NCBI GenBank assembly: GCA_044338255.1 | Contig: JBIILZ010000035.1 | Span: 1 to 33,619, forward strand | Direction of reading: 5' to 3' | DNA: 33,619 nucleotides | Origin: CAIUVD01 sp044338255 | Lineage (GTDB): Bacteria > Planctomycetota > UBA11346 | Part shown: in pieces, positions 8,046-16,859 of the stretch | Layout: each line of letters starts with the position of its first letter | How positions within the stretch are numbered: position 1 is the first letter of the stretch | The notes under the pieces: generated by a model | The model's database searches: none | Seen by the model: only the letters and a program-made list of their open reading frames with translations | What the model was told of the DNA's origin: nothing | Made by a program: the position numbers and the translations under genes

Positions 8046-9245
8046 ATGAACGACGGTCCGACTATCAAACCAGCCGGTGTCTTTGTCATCCTCCTGTTCA
8101 TCGGCCTGTGCCTGTATGGTGCCTGGTGGCAATTCGCACGCATCCCGGTGCGCGCCGCCGCCACTGACCCGAGCAGCGCTCCGGGCACTCCCGCCTCGGC
8201 AACGGGTTCCGGCAGCATCAAGATCGGCGTCGCCTACGGCTCCGAAAAACGCAAGTGGATGGAATGGGCTGCAGAGGCCTTCGCGCATACCCCTGAGGGC
8301 GCCGACATCGCCATCGACCTCAAGCCGCTGGGCTCGTTTGAAGCCGGGCAGGCGATCGTGCGCGGCGACACCTCCATCCAGGTCTGGGCCCCAGCCTCGT
8401 CGCAGGCCCTCGCCGCGTTTCGCGCCGACTGGGATGTGCGCCAGGGCGGCGACCCCTTCGTGATGAACGAGAGCCTGGCCTTGAGCCCGATGGCCTTCGT
8501 GTGGTGGAAGGATCGCTTGGAGGCTTTCACCGCCAAGTATCAAGCCGTCAATTTCCATACCATCAGCCAAGCTCTCGACGAGAAGACCGGCTGGGCCGGC
8601 ATCGCCCGGAAACCCGAATGGGGCCTGTTCAAATTCGCCCACACCCATCCCGCGCAATCCAACAGCGGCCTGACCACCCTCGTCGGCTACGCCTATGAGT
8701 ACCATCACATCAACCGCGGCCTGACCCTCGCCCAGGTCCTCGACCCCGGCTTCCAGACGTGGATGCAGCATCTCGCCATCAGCGTCACCGGGCTCTCCAA
8801 TTCGACCGGGACCTTGATGAAGGAGTTCGTCCTCAAGGGGCCATCGGCCTACGACTGCATCTACGTCTACGAATCGACGGCGATCGACTTTCTGAAAAGC
8901 GCCGAGGGCCGCTGGGGCGAGCTGCGCATCGTCTACCCGCAGCAGAACCTCTGGAATGAGCATCCGGCAGTAATTTTGAACGCGCCGTGGGTGTCGCCGG
9001 CGCAACGCGCGGCGGGCAAGGCCTTCATCAAGTTCCTGCTCTCTGAGCCGGCCCAGCAACGGGCGCTGATCCATGGCCTACGGCCGTCGAATCCCGATGT
9101 CGCGGTGCTGACTCCCGACAGTCCCTTCACGCAGTTCCAGCGCTACGGCTTGCGCAATGATCTCGGCTCGACCGGCGAAGCCCCCAGCCCGGAGGTGGTC
9201 TTAAACCTGGTGCAATCTTGGCAGCGCGCACAAGGTGGCCGGTAG
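8046..9245 (+). CDS. Membrane-anchored solute-binding-type protein
   Basis: A 399-residue protein with an N-terminal membrane anchor (residues ~9-30, AGVFVILLFIGLCLYGAWW), a Ser/Ala/Pro linker, then a type-2 periplasmic binding fold from residue ~58 (IKIGVAYGSEKRKWMEWAAE). It shares motifs with the binding domain of the upstream SBP-VWA lipoprotein: MNESLALSPMAFVWWK compared with SENLVLSPVVIAMWKP, and FAHTHPAQSNSGLTTLV compared with FGHTHPEFSNSGLMSLL. The C-terminal segments (FIKFLLSEPAQQ, GLRPSNPDVAV) are also paralogous. It lacks the VWA domain. A weak AAGG precedes the ATG. The next gene follows after 10 bases, so the two are co-transcribed. No ABC permease is nearby, so a sensing or structural role is at least as likely as transport. 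Confidence 0.85.
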   Translation: MNDGPTIKPAGVFVILLFIGLCLYGAWWQFARIPVRAAATDPSSAPGTPASATGSGSIKIGVAYGSEKRKWMEWAAEAFAHTPEGADIAIDLKPLGSFEAGQAIVRGDTSIQVWAPASSQALAAFRADWDVRQGGDPFVMNESLALSPMAFVWWKDRLEAFTAKYQAVNFHTISQALDEKTGWAGIARKPEWGLFKFAHTHPAQSNSGLTTLVGYAYEYHHINRGLTLAQVLDPGFQTWMQHLAISVTGLSNSTGTLMKEFVLKGPSAYDCIYVYESTAIDFLKSAEGRWGELRIVYPQQNLWNEHPAVILNAPWVSPAQRAAGKAFIKFLLSEPAQQRALIHGLRPSNPDVAVLTPDSPFTQFQRYGLRNDLGSTGEAPSPEVVLNLVQSWQRAQGGR

Positions 9246-9255
9246 AGGATCTGCT

Positions 9256-10056
9256 ATGTGGCGCTACCTGCGCGAGGCCTTCCTGCTGCGCTGGCCATTG
9301 GGGCCATTGGGCGATATCCCGGTGAATGCGGTGGCGGTGACGACGACGGTGGTCATCGGTTTCCTGCATCCCGGTTTCTGGTTCCTGGGCGCCGCCCTGG
9401 AAGCCGCCTACCTCCTGCTGCTGACCTTGAACCGTCGCTTCCAGCGCCTGATCGACGCCCGCGAGCGCGAGCAAGGTCGCGGCGCGGTGGTGGCGCGGCT
9501 GATCGCCGAGCTGCCGGCCGAATTGCGGGCAGTCTATGATAGCCTGAGCGTGACGGTGACCAAGATCTCGGCGGTGCGCGCCAGCCAGTCCAGCGAGGAG
9601 CGCCTCGATCTCGCCGATGGCGAGACCTTCGCCGAACTGCTGGTGATCGCGTTGCGGCTGCTGACCGCCAAGAGCCAACTGCAGCGGGTGATCGGCGAAA
9701 CCGATGAGCAGGCCCTGCTCACCCGCGTCCAGGAATTGGCGCAGGACCACGACAGCGACGTGGCGGTGCGCCAGTCCAAGCTCGCGACCCTCGAACTCAC
9801 CCGCAAACGTCTGGCGACGGTGCAGGCGAACCGCGACTTCCTGCGCCGCATCGATGCCGATCTCGAACGTAGCGAAGCGCAGTTGACGCTCGCTCTCGCC
9901 GAGGCCTCAAGCAGCGGCGGCCGGGCGCCGGATCTGACCATCGGACTCGATCTGGCCGGCCGGCTCCTCGATGCCGGAGTCTACGGTGATGCCGCTGACG
10001 CCGTGGCCTCGCTGAGTCTGGCGCCAGCCGCCCCACGAGCCACAGTCTCGGCATGA
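9256..10056 (+). CDS. Membrane-anchored coiled-coil protein of unknown function
   Basis: A 266-residue protein. ATG 9256 is preceded by AGAGGAT at good spacing, which decides the start over the one seven codons earlier. Residues ~18-57 contain two hydrophobic segments (VNAVAVTTTVVIGFLHPGFW and LGAALEAAYLLLL), then NRRFQRLIDAREREQ. The remainder is mostly helical with coiled-coil character (LTAKSQLQRVIGETDEQ, TLELTRKRLATVQ, DLERSEAQLTLALAEA). I do not recognise a named family. The arrangement of solute-binding/VWA protein, solute-binding protein and small membrane helical protein resembles loci that elsewhere contain tellurite-resistance-type TelA proteins, but no TelA is here; that comparison is from memory. 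Its stop overlaps the mnmG start (ATGA), so it is translationally coupled to mnmG. Confidence 0.75.
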   Translation: MWRYLREAFLLRWPLGPLGDIPVNAVAVTTTVVIGFLHPGFWFLGAALEAAYLLLLTLNRRFQRLIDAREREQGRGAVVARLIAELPAELRAVYDSLSVTVTKISAVRASQSSEERLDLADGETFAELLVIALRLLTAKSQLQRVIGETDEQALLTRVQELAQDHDSDVAVRQSKLATLELTRKRLATVQANRDFLRRIDADLERSEAQLTLALAEASSSGGRAPDLTIGLDLAGRLLDAGVYGDAADAVASLSLAPAAPRATVSA

Positions 10057-11894
10057 TCTGGGACGTACTTGTGGTCGGAGCCGGCCACGCGGGCATCGAA
10101 GCCGCTGCCGCCGCTGCCCGCCTCGGCGCGCGCACGGCGCTGATCAGCGGCAACCTCGACACCATCGGCAAGATGAGCTGCAACCCGTCGATCGGCGGCG
10201 TCGCCAAGGGCCAGTTGGTGCGCGAGATCGATGCCCTCGGCGGCCTCATGGGGCTGGCCACCGATGCCACCGGCATCCAGTTCCGCATGCTCGGGCGCAG
10301 CAAGGGCCCGGCCCTGTGGAGCCCGCGGGCGCAATGCGACAAGGCCGCGTATTCGACGTGGATGAAAGAGCGCGTCGAAGCCACGACAAATGTCTTCCCG
10401 GTGCAGGGCGAGGCCTGGGACCTCGTATGCAGCGGAGGGTCCAGCGGAGGGTCCAGCGGAAAGTCCAGCGAGACGACGCCGAAGACCATCACCGGCATCC
10501 GTCTAAAGGACGGACGGCTGCTGAGTGCACCCCGGGTGATCGTCACCACCGGCACCTTCCTGCAGGGCCTGATGCACCAGGGCGAAAGCAAGAGCTCGGG
10601 CGGACGCATGGGTGACGCCGCCGCCACCGGGTTGTCGGCGGCGCTCGCCGGACTCGGCCTGCGCCTGCTGCGCCACAAGACCGGCACCCCCTGCCGCCTG
10701 CATGGCGACTCGATCCGCTGGGAGCTCTGCGAGGAACAGCCGGGCGATGAGCCGGCGATCCCCTTCTCGTTCCTGAACGAGCGCATCGAGCAGCCGCAGC
10801 TGCCCTGCTGGGCCTGCTACACCACCGACGAGGCGCATGCCGCGATCCGCGAAAATCTGCACCGTGCGCCGATGTACAACGGTCAGATCGCCTCGGTCGG
10901 TCCGCGCTACTGCCCTTCTATCGAAGACAAAGTCGTGCGCTTTGCTGATCGTAGCGGGCATCACATCTTCCTCGAGCCCGAAGGCCGGCGGACCAAGGAG
11001 ATCTACGTCAACGGGCTCTCGACGAGTCTGCCGGTGGACGTCCAGGACCGCATCCTGAAGGCCATCCCGGCCCTCGCCGGGGCGCACGTCCTGCGCTATG
11101 GCTACGCCGTCGAATATGATGTCGTGGCCCCGGATCAGATGACCCATGCACTGGAGTGCCGCACCGTCGGCGGCCTGTATTTCGCCGGTCAGATCAACGG
11201 CACCAGCGGCTACGAAGAGGCCGCCGCGCAGGGCCTGATGGCGGGCGCCAACGCGGCCTTGAGCCTCAGCGGCCGCGAGCCCCTGGTGCTCTCGCGCGCC
11301 GATGCTTACATCGGCGTGCTCATCGACGACCTCGTGACGCGCTGCCCCGAAGAGCCGTATCGCATGTTCACCTCGCGCGCCGAGCACCGCCTGCATCTGC
11401 GCTCGGACAATGCCGATCGGCGGCTGACGCCGCTGGCGGCCAAGGTCGGCCTGGTCGATGCCGCCCGCGCGACGGTGGTGGCCGGGCTCGAGACCGAGGT
11501 CGCCAGCTTCCTGCGCCAGGTTCCGGAAGCGCTCGGTCGCCGCATCGCCGGCGAAGGCATGCCTCTGGAGGAGATCACCGGTACCCTTCCGGCGTTGGCG
11601 ACGGTGAGTCCACGCGTGCGTGAACAGGTGTGGATCACCTTGCGCTATGCCACCTATCTCGAACGCCAGCAGACGCGCATCGAGCGCCTGCAGCGCAATC
11701 GCGACCTGCCTTTACCCGCGGATCTGGATCTCACCACCTGCCAGGCCATCAGCCACGAAGGTCGTCAGAAACTGCTGCGGGCGCAGCCCCGCACTCTCGG
11801 CGAAGCCGAAACCGTCCCGGGTGTGACGCAGGCCGATATCGAAACCATCTGGGCCTTGATGCAGGCGCGACTTCGCCCCGAATCTGGGGTATAA
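10053..11894 (+). CDS. mnmG: tRNA uridine-5-carboxymethylaminomethyl modification enzyme MnmG (GidA)
   Basis: A 613-residue FAD enzyme that, with MnmE, installs the (carboxymethyl)aminomethyl group on U34 of certain tRNAs. Motifs seen: the N-terminal dinucleotide fold GAGHAGIEAAAAAARLGART; SCNPSIGGVAKGQLVREID; the signature GSKGPALWSPRAQCDK-like segment near residue 90; a conserved Cys287 in GPRYCPSIEDKVVRF; and ASGYEEAAAQGL-type FAD contacts near residue 390. The C-terminal helical domain ends TIWALMQARLRPESG. An unusual insertion at residues ~127-138 consists of Ser-Gly-Gly-Ser repeats encoded by a 12-bp tandem repeat. The start overlaps the upstream stop by four bases. MnmE is not in the window. 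Confidence 0.96.
   Translation: MIWDVLVVGAGHAGIEAAAAAARLGARTALISGNLDTIGKMSCNPSIGGVAKGQLVREIDALGGLMGLATDATGIQFRMLGRSKGPALWSPRAQCDKAAYSTWMKERVEATTNVFPVQGEAWDLVCSGGSSGGSSGKSSETTPKTITGIRLKDGRLLSAPRVIVTTGTFLQGLMHQGESKSSGGRMGDAAATGLSAALAGLGLRLLRHKTGTPCRLHGDSIRWELCEEQPGDEPAIPFSFLNERIEQPQLPCWACYTTDEAHAAIRENLHRAPMYNGQIASVGPRYCPSIEDKVVRFADRSGHHIFLEPEGRRTKEIYVNGLSTSLPVDVQDRILKAIPALAGAHVLRYGYAVEYDVVAPDQMTHALECRTVGGLYFAGQINGTSGYEEAAAQGLMAGANAALSLSGREPLVLSRADAYIGVLIDDLVTRCPEEPYRMFTSRAEHRLHLRSDNADRRLTPLAAKVGLVDAARATVVAGLETEVASFLRQVPEALGRRIAGEGMPLEEITGTLPALATVSPRVREQVWITLRYATYLERQQTRIERLQRNRDLPLPADLDLTTCQAISHEGRQKLLRAQPRTLGEAETVPGVTQADIETIWALMQARLRPESGV
10431..10466. repeat. 12-bp tandem repeat inserted in mnmG
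   Basis: Three copies of AGCGGAGGGTCC (the third with a GGAAAG variant) encode Ser-Gly-Gly-Ser units in a surface loop of MnmG. The array is in frame. Confidence 0.9.
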
Positions 11895-11913
11895 TTGCCG
11901 ATGAGGAAATATC

Positions 11914-12609
11914 ATGCATAGCAGTGACAAAACCGGTGAAAAGACCGCCCGCAACGCTTGGCGCATGTGGCGCATTATGGGCGAGTTCACCACCGGTTTC
12001 CAGACCTTGAGCGAGATGCCCAAGGGCATCACCATCTTCGGTTCGGCGCGGACCAAGCCCACGGACAAGTATTACCTCGCCGCCGAGGAGATCGCCAAAC
12101 GCTGCGTCGGTCGCGGCTTCCCGGTGATCACCGGTGGCGGCCCGGGCATCATGGAAGCCGGCAACAAGGGCGCCGGCGAAGCCGGTGGCACCAGCGTCGG
12201 CCTGTGCATCCGCCTGCCCAATGAGCAGGGCGGCAATCGCTGGATCAACAGCCGCGTCGACTTCCATTATTTCTTCGTGCGCAAGGTGATGTTCCTGAAG
12301 CACACCGCCGCCGTAGTGGTGATGCCCGGCGGCTTCGGCACGCTCGATGAACTGTTCGAAACCGCAACCTTGATCCAGACGCATAAAGTCGAACGCATTC
12401 CGCTGATCCTCTATGGCCGGGCCTTCTGGTCGGGTCTCTTGGAATGGATCTCCTTGCAGATGGAGACCAACGAGAAGTACATCACCCCCGGCGATCTCGA
12501 TCTGTTCAGGGTCTGCGATTCACCAGAGGAAGTGATGGCGGCGCTGGCCGATGTCGAATCCGAACCGGCCCCTGCACCACGGCAGCCGACGCCGCTGAAC
12601 AAGTACTGA
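11914..12609 (+). CDS. LOG-family nucleotide phosphoribohydrolase (TIGR00730 type)
   Basis: A 231-residue Rossmann-like protein of the LOG family, whose characterised members release bases from nucleoside 5'-monophosphates. Signature motifs are complete: ITIFGSARTKP, VITGGGPGIMEAGNKGA and VVVMPGGFGTLDELFE (PGGxGTxxE). It has a short N-terminal helical extension (residues 1-37) and a Pro-rich C-terminal tail (APAPRQPTPLNKY). GAGGAAAT just before the ATG is a good ribosome-binding site. It lies 19 bases after mnmG and is probably co-transcribed. TATAAT at 11890-11895 could be a -10 box for extra local initiation, but no convincing -35 pairs with it. It ends 39 bases from the convergent pseudokinase gene. 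Which base or nucleotide it acts on cannot be told from sequence. Confidence 0.9.
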   Translation: MHSSDKTGEKTARNAWRMWRIMGEFTTGFQTLSEMPKGITIFGSARTKPTDKYYLAAEEIAKRCVGRGFPVITGGGPGIMEAGNKGAGEAGGTSVGLCIRLPNEQGGNRWINSRVDFHYFFVRKVMFLKHTAAVVVMPGGFGTLDELFETATLIQTHKVERIPLILYGRAFWSGLLEWISLQMETNEKYITPGDLDLFRVCDSPEEVMAALADVESEPAPAPRQPTPLNKY

Positions 12610-12648
12610 CGCAGCGACGCGCAATCGCCGCGGTTGGACTGACCGTGG

Positions 12649-15063
12649 TCAGCCGCCGGCGATTTCGCGCAGACGTTCCTGGATCGCCCAATCGGCACTG
12701 GTGCCGGTCAGCAGCATCTGCATGAAGGCGGCTTCGCCTTCGTCATCACCATGCGCCCGGCAACGCAGGGCCTGCAAGCTGATCAGCGCCGGATTCGTCT
12801 GACGACGCCGGGCTTCGGCAATGGCGAGATCGGCTTTGCTTTCGAGCCCCCCAAGGAAGAGCACCGCCGCCTGGCCGAGCGGACCGAGCGACGACTGCGA
12901 ATACAGCTTCGCGACCTCATCAAAGACGCTGACCGCGGTCTGCACCCGGCGCTGCTGCAGATGGACCACACCGACCAGGGCGAGGGCCCCGGGGTCACTG
13001 CTGTTGAGCCGGATGGCCTGCTGAGCCCACGCCAAGGCACCCGGCAAATCACCACGCAAACCCATCAATTTTGCGCGCAACAGGCACACGCCGTCGTCCA
13101 GCCCCGAGGTGTTGTCGCTTTTGATGCTGAGGGCGATCTTGTTGATGTGCTTTTCCGCTTCCTCGAATTTGCCACCGAGAATCAGGGCGAGGATCTCCTC
13201 ACGGCTGGGCTCGCGTTTGGACACCAGTTTCATGAAGCTGCGCGTCACCCGGCGGGTGATGCTCTGCTGGGGAAGGGCCTCATAACGCACCGTGCCCAGG
13301 GTCGCATCGCGGAGGATCTCGAGGGTTTGCTTCCAGAACCGTGACTTCAACGGATTGCACGGTTTGTCGGCAGGCGCCGCCACACCCTGATCGTCGATGG
13401 GCGATACGTCCGGAACCGTGACGGTGGGCGTCGACTCGTCGAAGAGGTCAGCGAAGGATTGCGCCTCGGCTTCGGGGGCGGATGCGTCCGCTTCAGCTTC
13501 AGCTTCAGCTTCCACCCGTGGATCAGCGGCAGCGACCGGGTCATCAGCGAGTTCATCGCGTGAGTTGCTGCGCTTGTGAATCAGCGCCTGGTGGGCATCG
13601 GAAGGAATCTCGGACGGGGAGTGAGTCTGGGACTGGGCGGCTGCGTCCTTGCTCAGACTGGCATCGGCGATGGCCGGGCTACGGAACAATTGAATCCACA
13701 TCGCCAAACGCTGCTCAGCGGTCAACCCGTCATCCACGGCCGGGGCTAGGTGATCGGAAGTCGCCGCTGGCGCACCCGGGACCATCGCCGTCCCCAACGT
13801 CCCCGCTCCCGCACGGCGCAGGTTGGCGGCATGCGTCGCCCAGATACGCACGTCATCGGCGCTCAATCCGGTTGGCTGGACCCAGTACTGATTCGTCCCC
13901 GAGCTCGGCGACTGCGGCACTGGCGACTGCGGCACTGGCGACTGCGGCACTGGCGACTGCGGCACTGGCGACTGCTGCACTGGCGACTGCTGCACTGGCG
14001 ACTGCGGCACTGGCGACTGCGGCACTGGCGAGCTCGGCGTATAGCTCTGGGAATATCTCGACGGCACCGTCAGCGTCGATCCGGAAATCTCCGGTCCCAT
14101 GGGGATCGAATGGCCCACCGGGGTCGTTTCGAAGGTTTGCGACTTGCGATGAATCGCGGTCGCGGGCGGTTGCCGACGTCGCCCGATGCTGTCCAACGCT
14201 TCGTGGATCTTCTGCTGACAGCTCTCCCAGTCAGCAAAACGCGCGCCGGGGGTCTTGCTCAGCAGACGCTTGACCAGGGCGGCGGTGTGGGCCTGCAGGC
14301 CCGGCACCAAACTGCGCAGTTCGAGAGGTTGCAGGCGTTGATGGCTGGACTTCACCTCATCGTCCGTGCCGCTGAAGGGAGCAGCTCCGGTGAGCAGCAG
14401 GTACATGGTCACGCCCAGGGCGTACATGTCGGAAGCCACCGTCAGACGCGCGCCGGCGACCTGCTCGGGCGACATGGTCATCGGCGAGCCGACGATCTCC
14501 TTGTTGGCGGCCTTCTGGAAGGCGGCTTCTTCGGCGACCGCCTCGGAATCATAGGTATCGATCAGGCGTTTGCCCAGGGCATGACCGAAATCAATGATGC
14601 GGATATTGACCGATTCGAGCTCTCCTTCCATGCTCGCGAGATCGACGACGATGGTTTGCGGGCCGAGGTTGCGATGGATCACCGCCGCTTTTTCCCAGGC
14701 ATGACCGAGACCCTCGGCGACCTGCATGGCGATCTGCAGCACCTTGCGCTCGTCCATGCGCCCGCCCTGGTTCATCAAGGTGGCGAGCGTCGGGCCGTGC
14801 ATGTATTCGGTCGCGAGGTAGGGCTTGTGACCGACGAAGCCGTGACCGGTATGCACCGCGATGTGGGGATGGTTGAGCCGCGACAAGAGGGCGATGGCGC
14901 GGGTGAAGCGGGCGATCTCGTATTCATCCGCCGAGCTCAGGATGTTGATGCTCACCAAGCGCTCGACGATCGATTCGCGCGCCTCCCACACCGGACCAAA
15001 GGCATTAATTCCAAGCTGACGGGTCAGCGTGTAGTTATCGATGCGCATGCCGACGCGAGTCAT
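12649..15063 (-). CDS. Pseudokinase (Ser/Thr kinase fold) with proline repeat linker and TPR-like C terminus
   Basis: An 804-residue protein. Residues 7-285 have a protein-kinase fold (RQLGINAFGPVWEAR, YLATEYMHGPTLATLM, IRIIDFGHALG, TMSPEQVAG, SDMYALGVTMYLLLTG). Four key residues are lost: the VAIK lysine is Asn40 (VSINIL), the helix-C glutamate position is Ala57, the catalytic HRD aspartate is Asn132 (HRNLGP), and the Mg-binding Asn is Thr137. DFG (158-160) is kept. This predicts ATP binding at most, without phosphotransfer. The linker holds eight Gln-Ser-Pro-Val-Pro units and a Glu-Ala run. The last ~190 residues (ALAWAQQAIRLNSSDPGALA and following) resemble TPR helices, suggesting a scaffold. 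No transmembrane helix is seen. It follows dnaB by 89 bases on the same strand. The start at 15063 has no clear ribosome-binding site; Met6 is an alternative. Confidence 0.85.
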   Translation of the reverse strand: MTRVGMRIDNYTLTRQLGINAFGPVWEARESIVERLVSINILSSADEYEIARFTRAIALLSRLNHPHIAVHTGHGFVGHKPYLATEYMHGPTLATLMNQGGRMDERKVLQIAMQVAEGLGHAWEKAAVIHRNLGPQTIVVDLASMEGELESVNIRIIDFGHALGKRLIDTYDSEAVAEEAAFQKAANKEIVGSPMTMSPEQVAGARLTVASDMYALGVTMYLLLTGAAPFSGTDDEVKSSHQRLQPLELRSLVPGLQAHTAALVKRLLSKTPGARFADWESCQQKIHEALDSIGRRRQPPATAIHRKSQTFETTPVGHSIPMGPEISGSTLTVPSRYSQSYTPSSPVPQSPVPQSPVQQSPVQQSPVPQSPVPQSPVPQSPVPQSPSSGTNQYWVQPTGLSADDVRIWATHAANLRRAGAGTLGTAMVPGAPAATSDHLAPAVDDGLTAEQRLAMWIQLFRSPAIADASLSKDAAAQSQTHSPSEIPSDAHQALIHKRSNSRDELADDPVAAADPRVEAEAEAEADASAPEAEAQSFADLFDESTPTVTVPDVSPIDDQGVAAPADKPCNPLKSRFWKQTLEILRDATLGTVRYEALPQQSITRRVTRSFMKLVSKREPSREEILALILGGKFEEAEKHINKIALSIKSDNTSGLDDGVCLLRAKLMGLRGDLPGALAWAQQAIRLNSSDPGALALVGVVHLQQRRVQTAVSVFDEVAKLYSQSSLGPLGQAAVLFLGGLESKADLAIAEARRRQTNPALISLQALRCRAHGDDEGEAAFMQMLLTGTSADWAIQERLREIAGG
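13907..14026. repeat. 15-bp tandem repeat in the pseudokinase linker
   Basis: Eight 15-base units (consensus GGCGACTGCGGCACT; two carry a GCTGCAC variant) encode Gln-Ser-Pro-Val-Pro/Gln pentapeptides on the minus strand. Both edges are bordered by GAGCTCGGCG, which suggests expansion between short direct repeats. Confidence 0.95.
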
Positions 15064-15152
15064 GTTCGGAGTATGTAATGCCCGGGAAGCGGCACCAGCC
15101 TGCGCTCAGCGCCTGCTGCCGACAACCTGCACCCTTTCAACTATACTGGCCA

Positions 15153-16802
15153 TCAGAAGACATCTTCCTCGTCGGCGGGCGGCTTTTTCTCGCGCGTACG
15201 GCGATCGGCGCGGACCTCAGCGATGCCTTCGTCCTCCTCCATGTCGTCGGGTGCGGCCATCTCAAACTTCATCTTCGCCGGGAAGAAGTGCATGTTCACC
15301 ATTCCTTGCGGACCGAAACGATTTTTGGCGATGATGATCTGAATCTTGCGCGAGGTGTCCGGGCCGCCTTCGTTTTTGGCGCCATCGCCGGCATCGACGC
15401 GGTGCATGAAGATGACCGCGTCCGCGTCCTGTTCGATCGAGCCCGAACCGCGCAGATCGGAAAGCTTGGGCGCCCGCGGCGCCGAGGTCGCACCTTTTTC
15501 GGCATCGCGCGACATCTGCGACAAAGCCAGGACCGGGATCTTCAATTCCCGTGACATGACCTTGAGCACGCGACTGATTTCGCTGACCTTCTCGTATTCG
15601 TTCATGTCCGGGCGGCTGGCATTGAGCAGCTGCAGGTAGTCGAGCACCACCAGATCGAGATCACCCATCTCCAGCTTGCGCCGTTTGACCACCGAGCGCA
15701 GACCCTGCACGGTCAGATCGCTGACATCCATCAGATCGAGCTTCCAGTTCTTGAGCTTGGCGAGAGTCCCGGCGAGCATCTCCATCTCGGCCTCGTCGAG
15801 GCTGCCGTTTTCGATCTTACTGAAGGAGATGCCGCCTTCGGCGCATACCAGTTTCTTCAGCAGGTCGACCTTATCGACTTCGAGGCTGACGAACAACGCA
15901 CGGTGCGGCGACTCCGCATGACCGGCGATATTGCCGACGAGCTTGAGGGCGAAGCTGGTCTTGCCGACGCCCGGACGCGCGGCGAGGATGTACAGGCCGC
16001 CCGGACGCAGGGCCATGAGCTTCTCATCGAGATCGCCGATGCCGGTCTGAATGCCGAGGTTGGGGTTGTTCTGTCGTTCGACGATCTTGTCCAGCGTCTC
16101 ATCGGCGACCTGATCGACGGTGAAGATCTGCGCCGACTTGTTGAACTTCCCAAGCTCGAGAATCGCCTGGCTGCCCTCGTCGACGAGCTTGGGAAAATCC
16201 TCGGGCGTGCGGTAGGCTTTTTCGCAGAGCAATTGCAGCCGCGTGATCAGCTTGCGCTTGAGGTAGTAATCCTTGAGCAGGGTGACATTGCGCTCAAGGC
16301 TGGCGACCGGACCGAAGGCCTGAGCGAGATCGCCGAGGGCGTTGAAGCCACCGATGGCGGCGAGGGCGCTGTCCTCGTAGGCATCGGCCCTGTCGGCAGG
16401 CGTCTGCCGCCACAGGTCGCGCAGACGCTCGCGACCGAGGGCGTCGAGCTGTTCGGCTTCAAACAGCAGCGTCTGCTGTTTGAGCTTGTCGAACATCGCC
16501 TGGAAACGATAGCGCGAGAGCAGTTCGGAGACCGCCTGCAGATCGACCGAATGATTACCGTCATCGAGCTCCAGACAGGCGAGGTAGACGATGCGATGAT
16601 CGCGATGGAAGAAAGCCAACGGATGTTCGATCTGCGGCCGTACGCGCTGGATCGATACCGCGCTGCGACCATCGAGCAACGCTGCCAGCACCGCTTTCTC
16701 AAGATCGAGGTTATGCGGCAGCTCGCGACCGCCGGTAGGCGTGTCGTTGCTGCGCGCGGCGCGGGGTTCGCGCAACGCGCGCGCAGGAAGGTCATCGGCC
16801 AT
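15153..16802 (-). CDS. dnaB: Replicative DNA helicase DnaB
   Basis: A 549-residue hexameric helicase that unwinds DNA at the replication fork. N-terminal domain: LPHNLDLEKAVLAALLDG. The RecA-like core has Walker A ARPGVGKTS (residues ~275-283), Walker B LDLVVLDYLQLL, ALSQMSRDAEKG, LRGSGSIEQDADAVIFMHR and the arginine-finger region AKNRFGPQG. An insertion of roughly 45 residues in the N-terminal domain (residues ~98-145, KLKQQTLLFEAEQLDALGRE) is unusual compared with the E. coli protein. The C-terminal tail is charged (EEDEGIAEVRADRRTREKK). Start ATG 16802 is preferred; an in-frame TTG lies three codons upstream. It is followed by the pseudokinase gene and preceded by pdxA on the same strand. 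No intein is present in the nucleotide-binding motifs. Confidence 0.95.
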   Translation of the reverse strand: MADDLPARALREPRAARSNDTPTGGRELPHNLDLEKAVLAALLDGRSAVSIQRVRPQIEHPLAFFHRDHRIVYLACLELDDGNHSVDLQAVSELLSRYRFQAMFDKLKQQTLLFEAEQLDALGRERLRDLWRQTPADRADAYEDSALAAIGGFNALGDLAQAFGPVASLERNVTLLKDYYLKRKLITRLQLLCEKAYRTPEDFPKLVDEGSQAILELGKFNKSAQIFTVDQVADETLDKIVERQNNPNLGIQTGIGDLDEKLMALRPGGLYILAARPGVGKTSFALKLVGNIAGHAESPHRALFVSLEVDKVDLLKKLVCAEGGISFSKIENGSLDEAEMEMLAGTLAKLKNWKLDLMDVSDLTVQGLRSVVKRRKLEMGDLDLVVLDYLQLLNASRPDMNEYEKVSEISRVLKVMSRELKIPVLALSQMSRDAEKGATSAPRAPKLSDLRGSGSIEQDADAVIFMHRVDAGDGAKNEGGPDTSRKIQIIIAKNRFGPQGMVNMHFFPAKMKFEMAAPDDMEEDEGIAEVRADRRTREKKPPADEEDVF

Positions 16803-16859
16803 GACGCGCAAGCCTACGCCGGCAGGGGCAGCCTGAACCGCGAGTTATTGACAGAAATG

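Noticed and set aside
15064..15152. Promoter with TATAGT -10 between dnaB and the pseudokinase
   Set aside because: No acceptable -35 at the right spacing; a single hexamer match is not enough.
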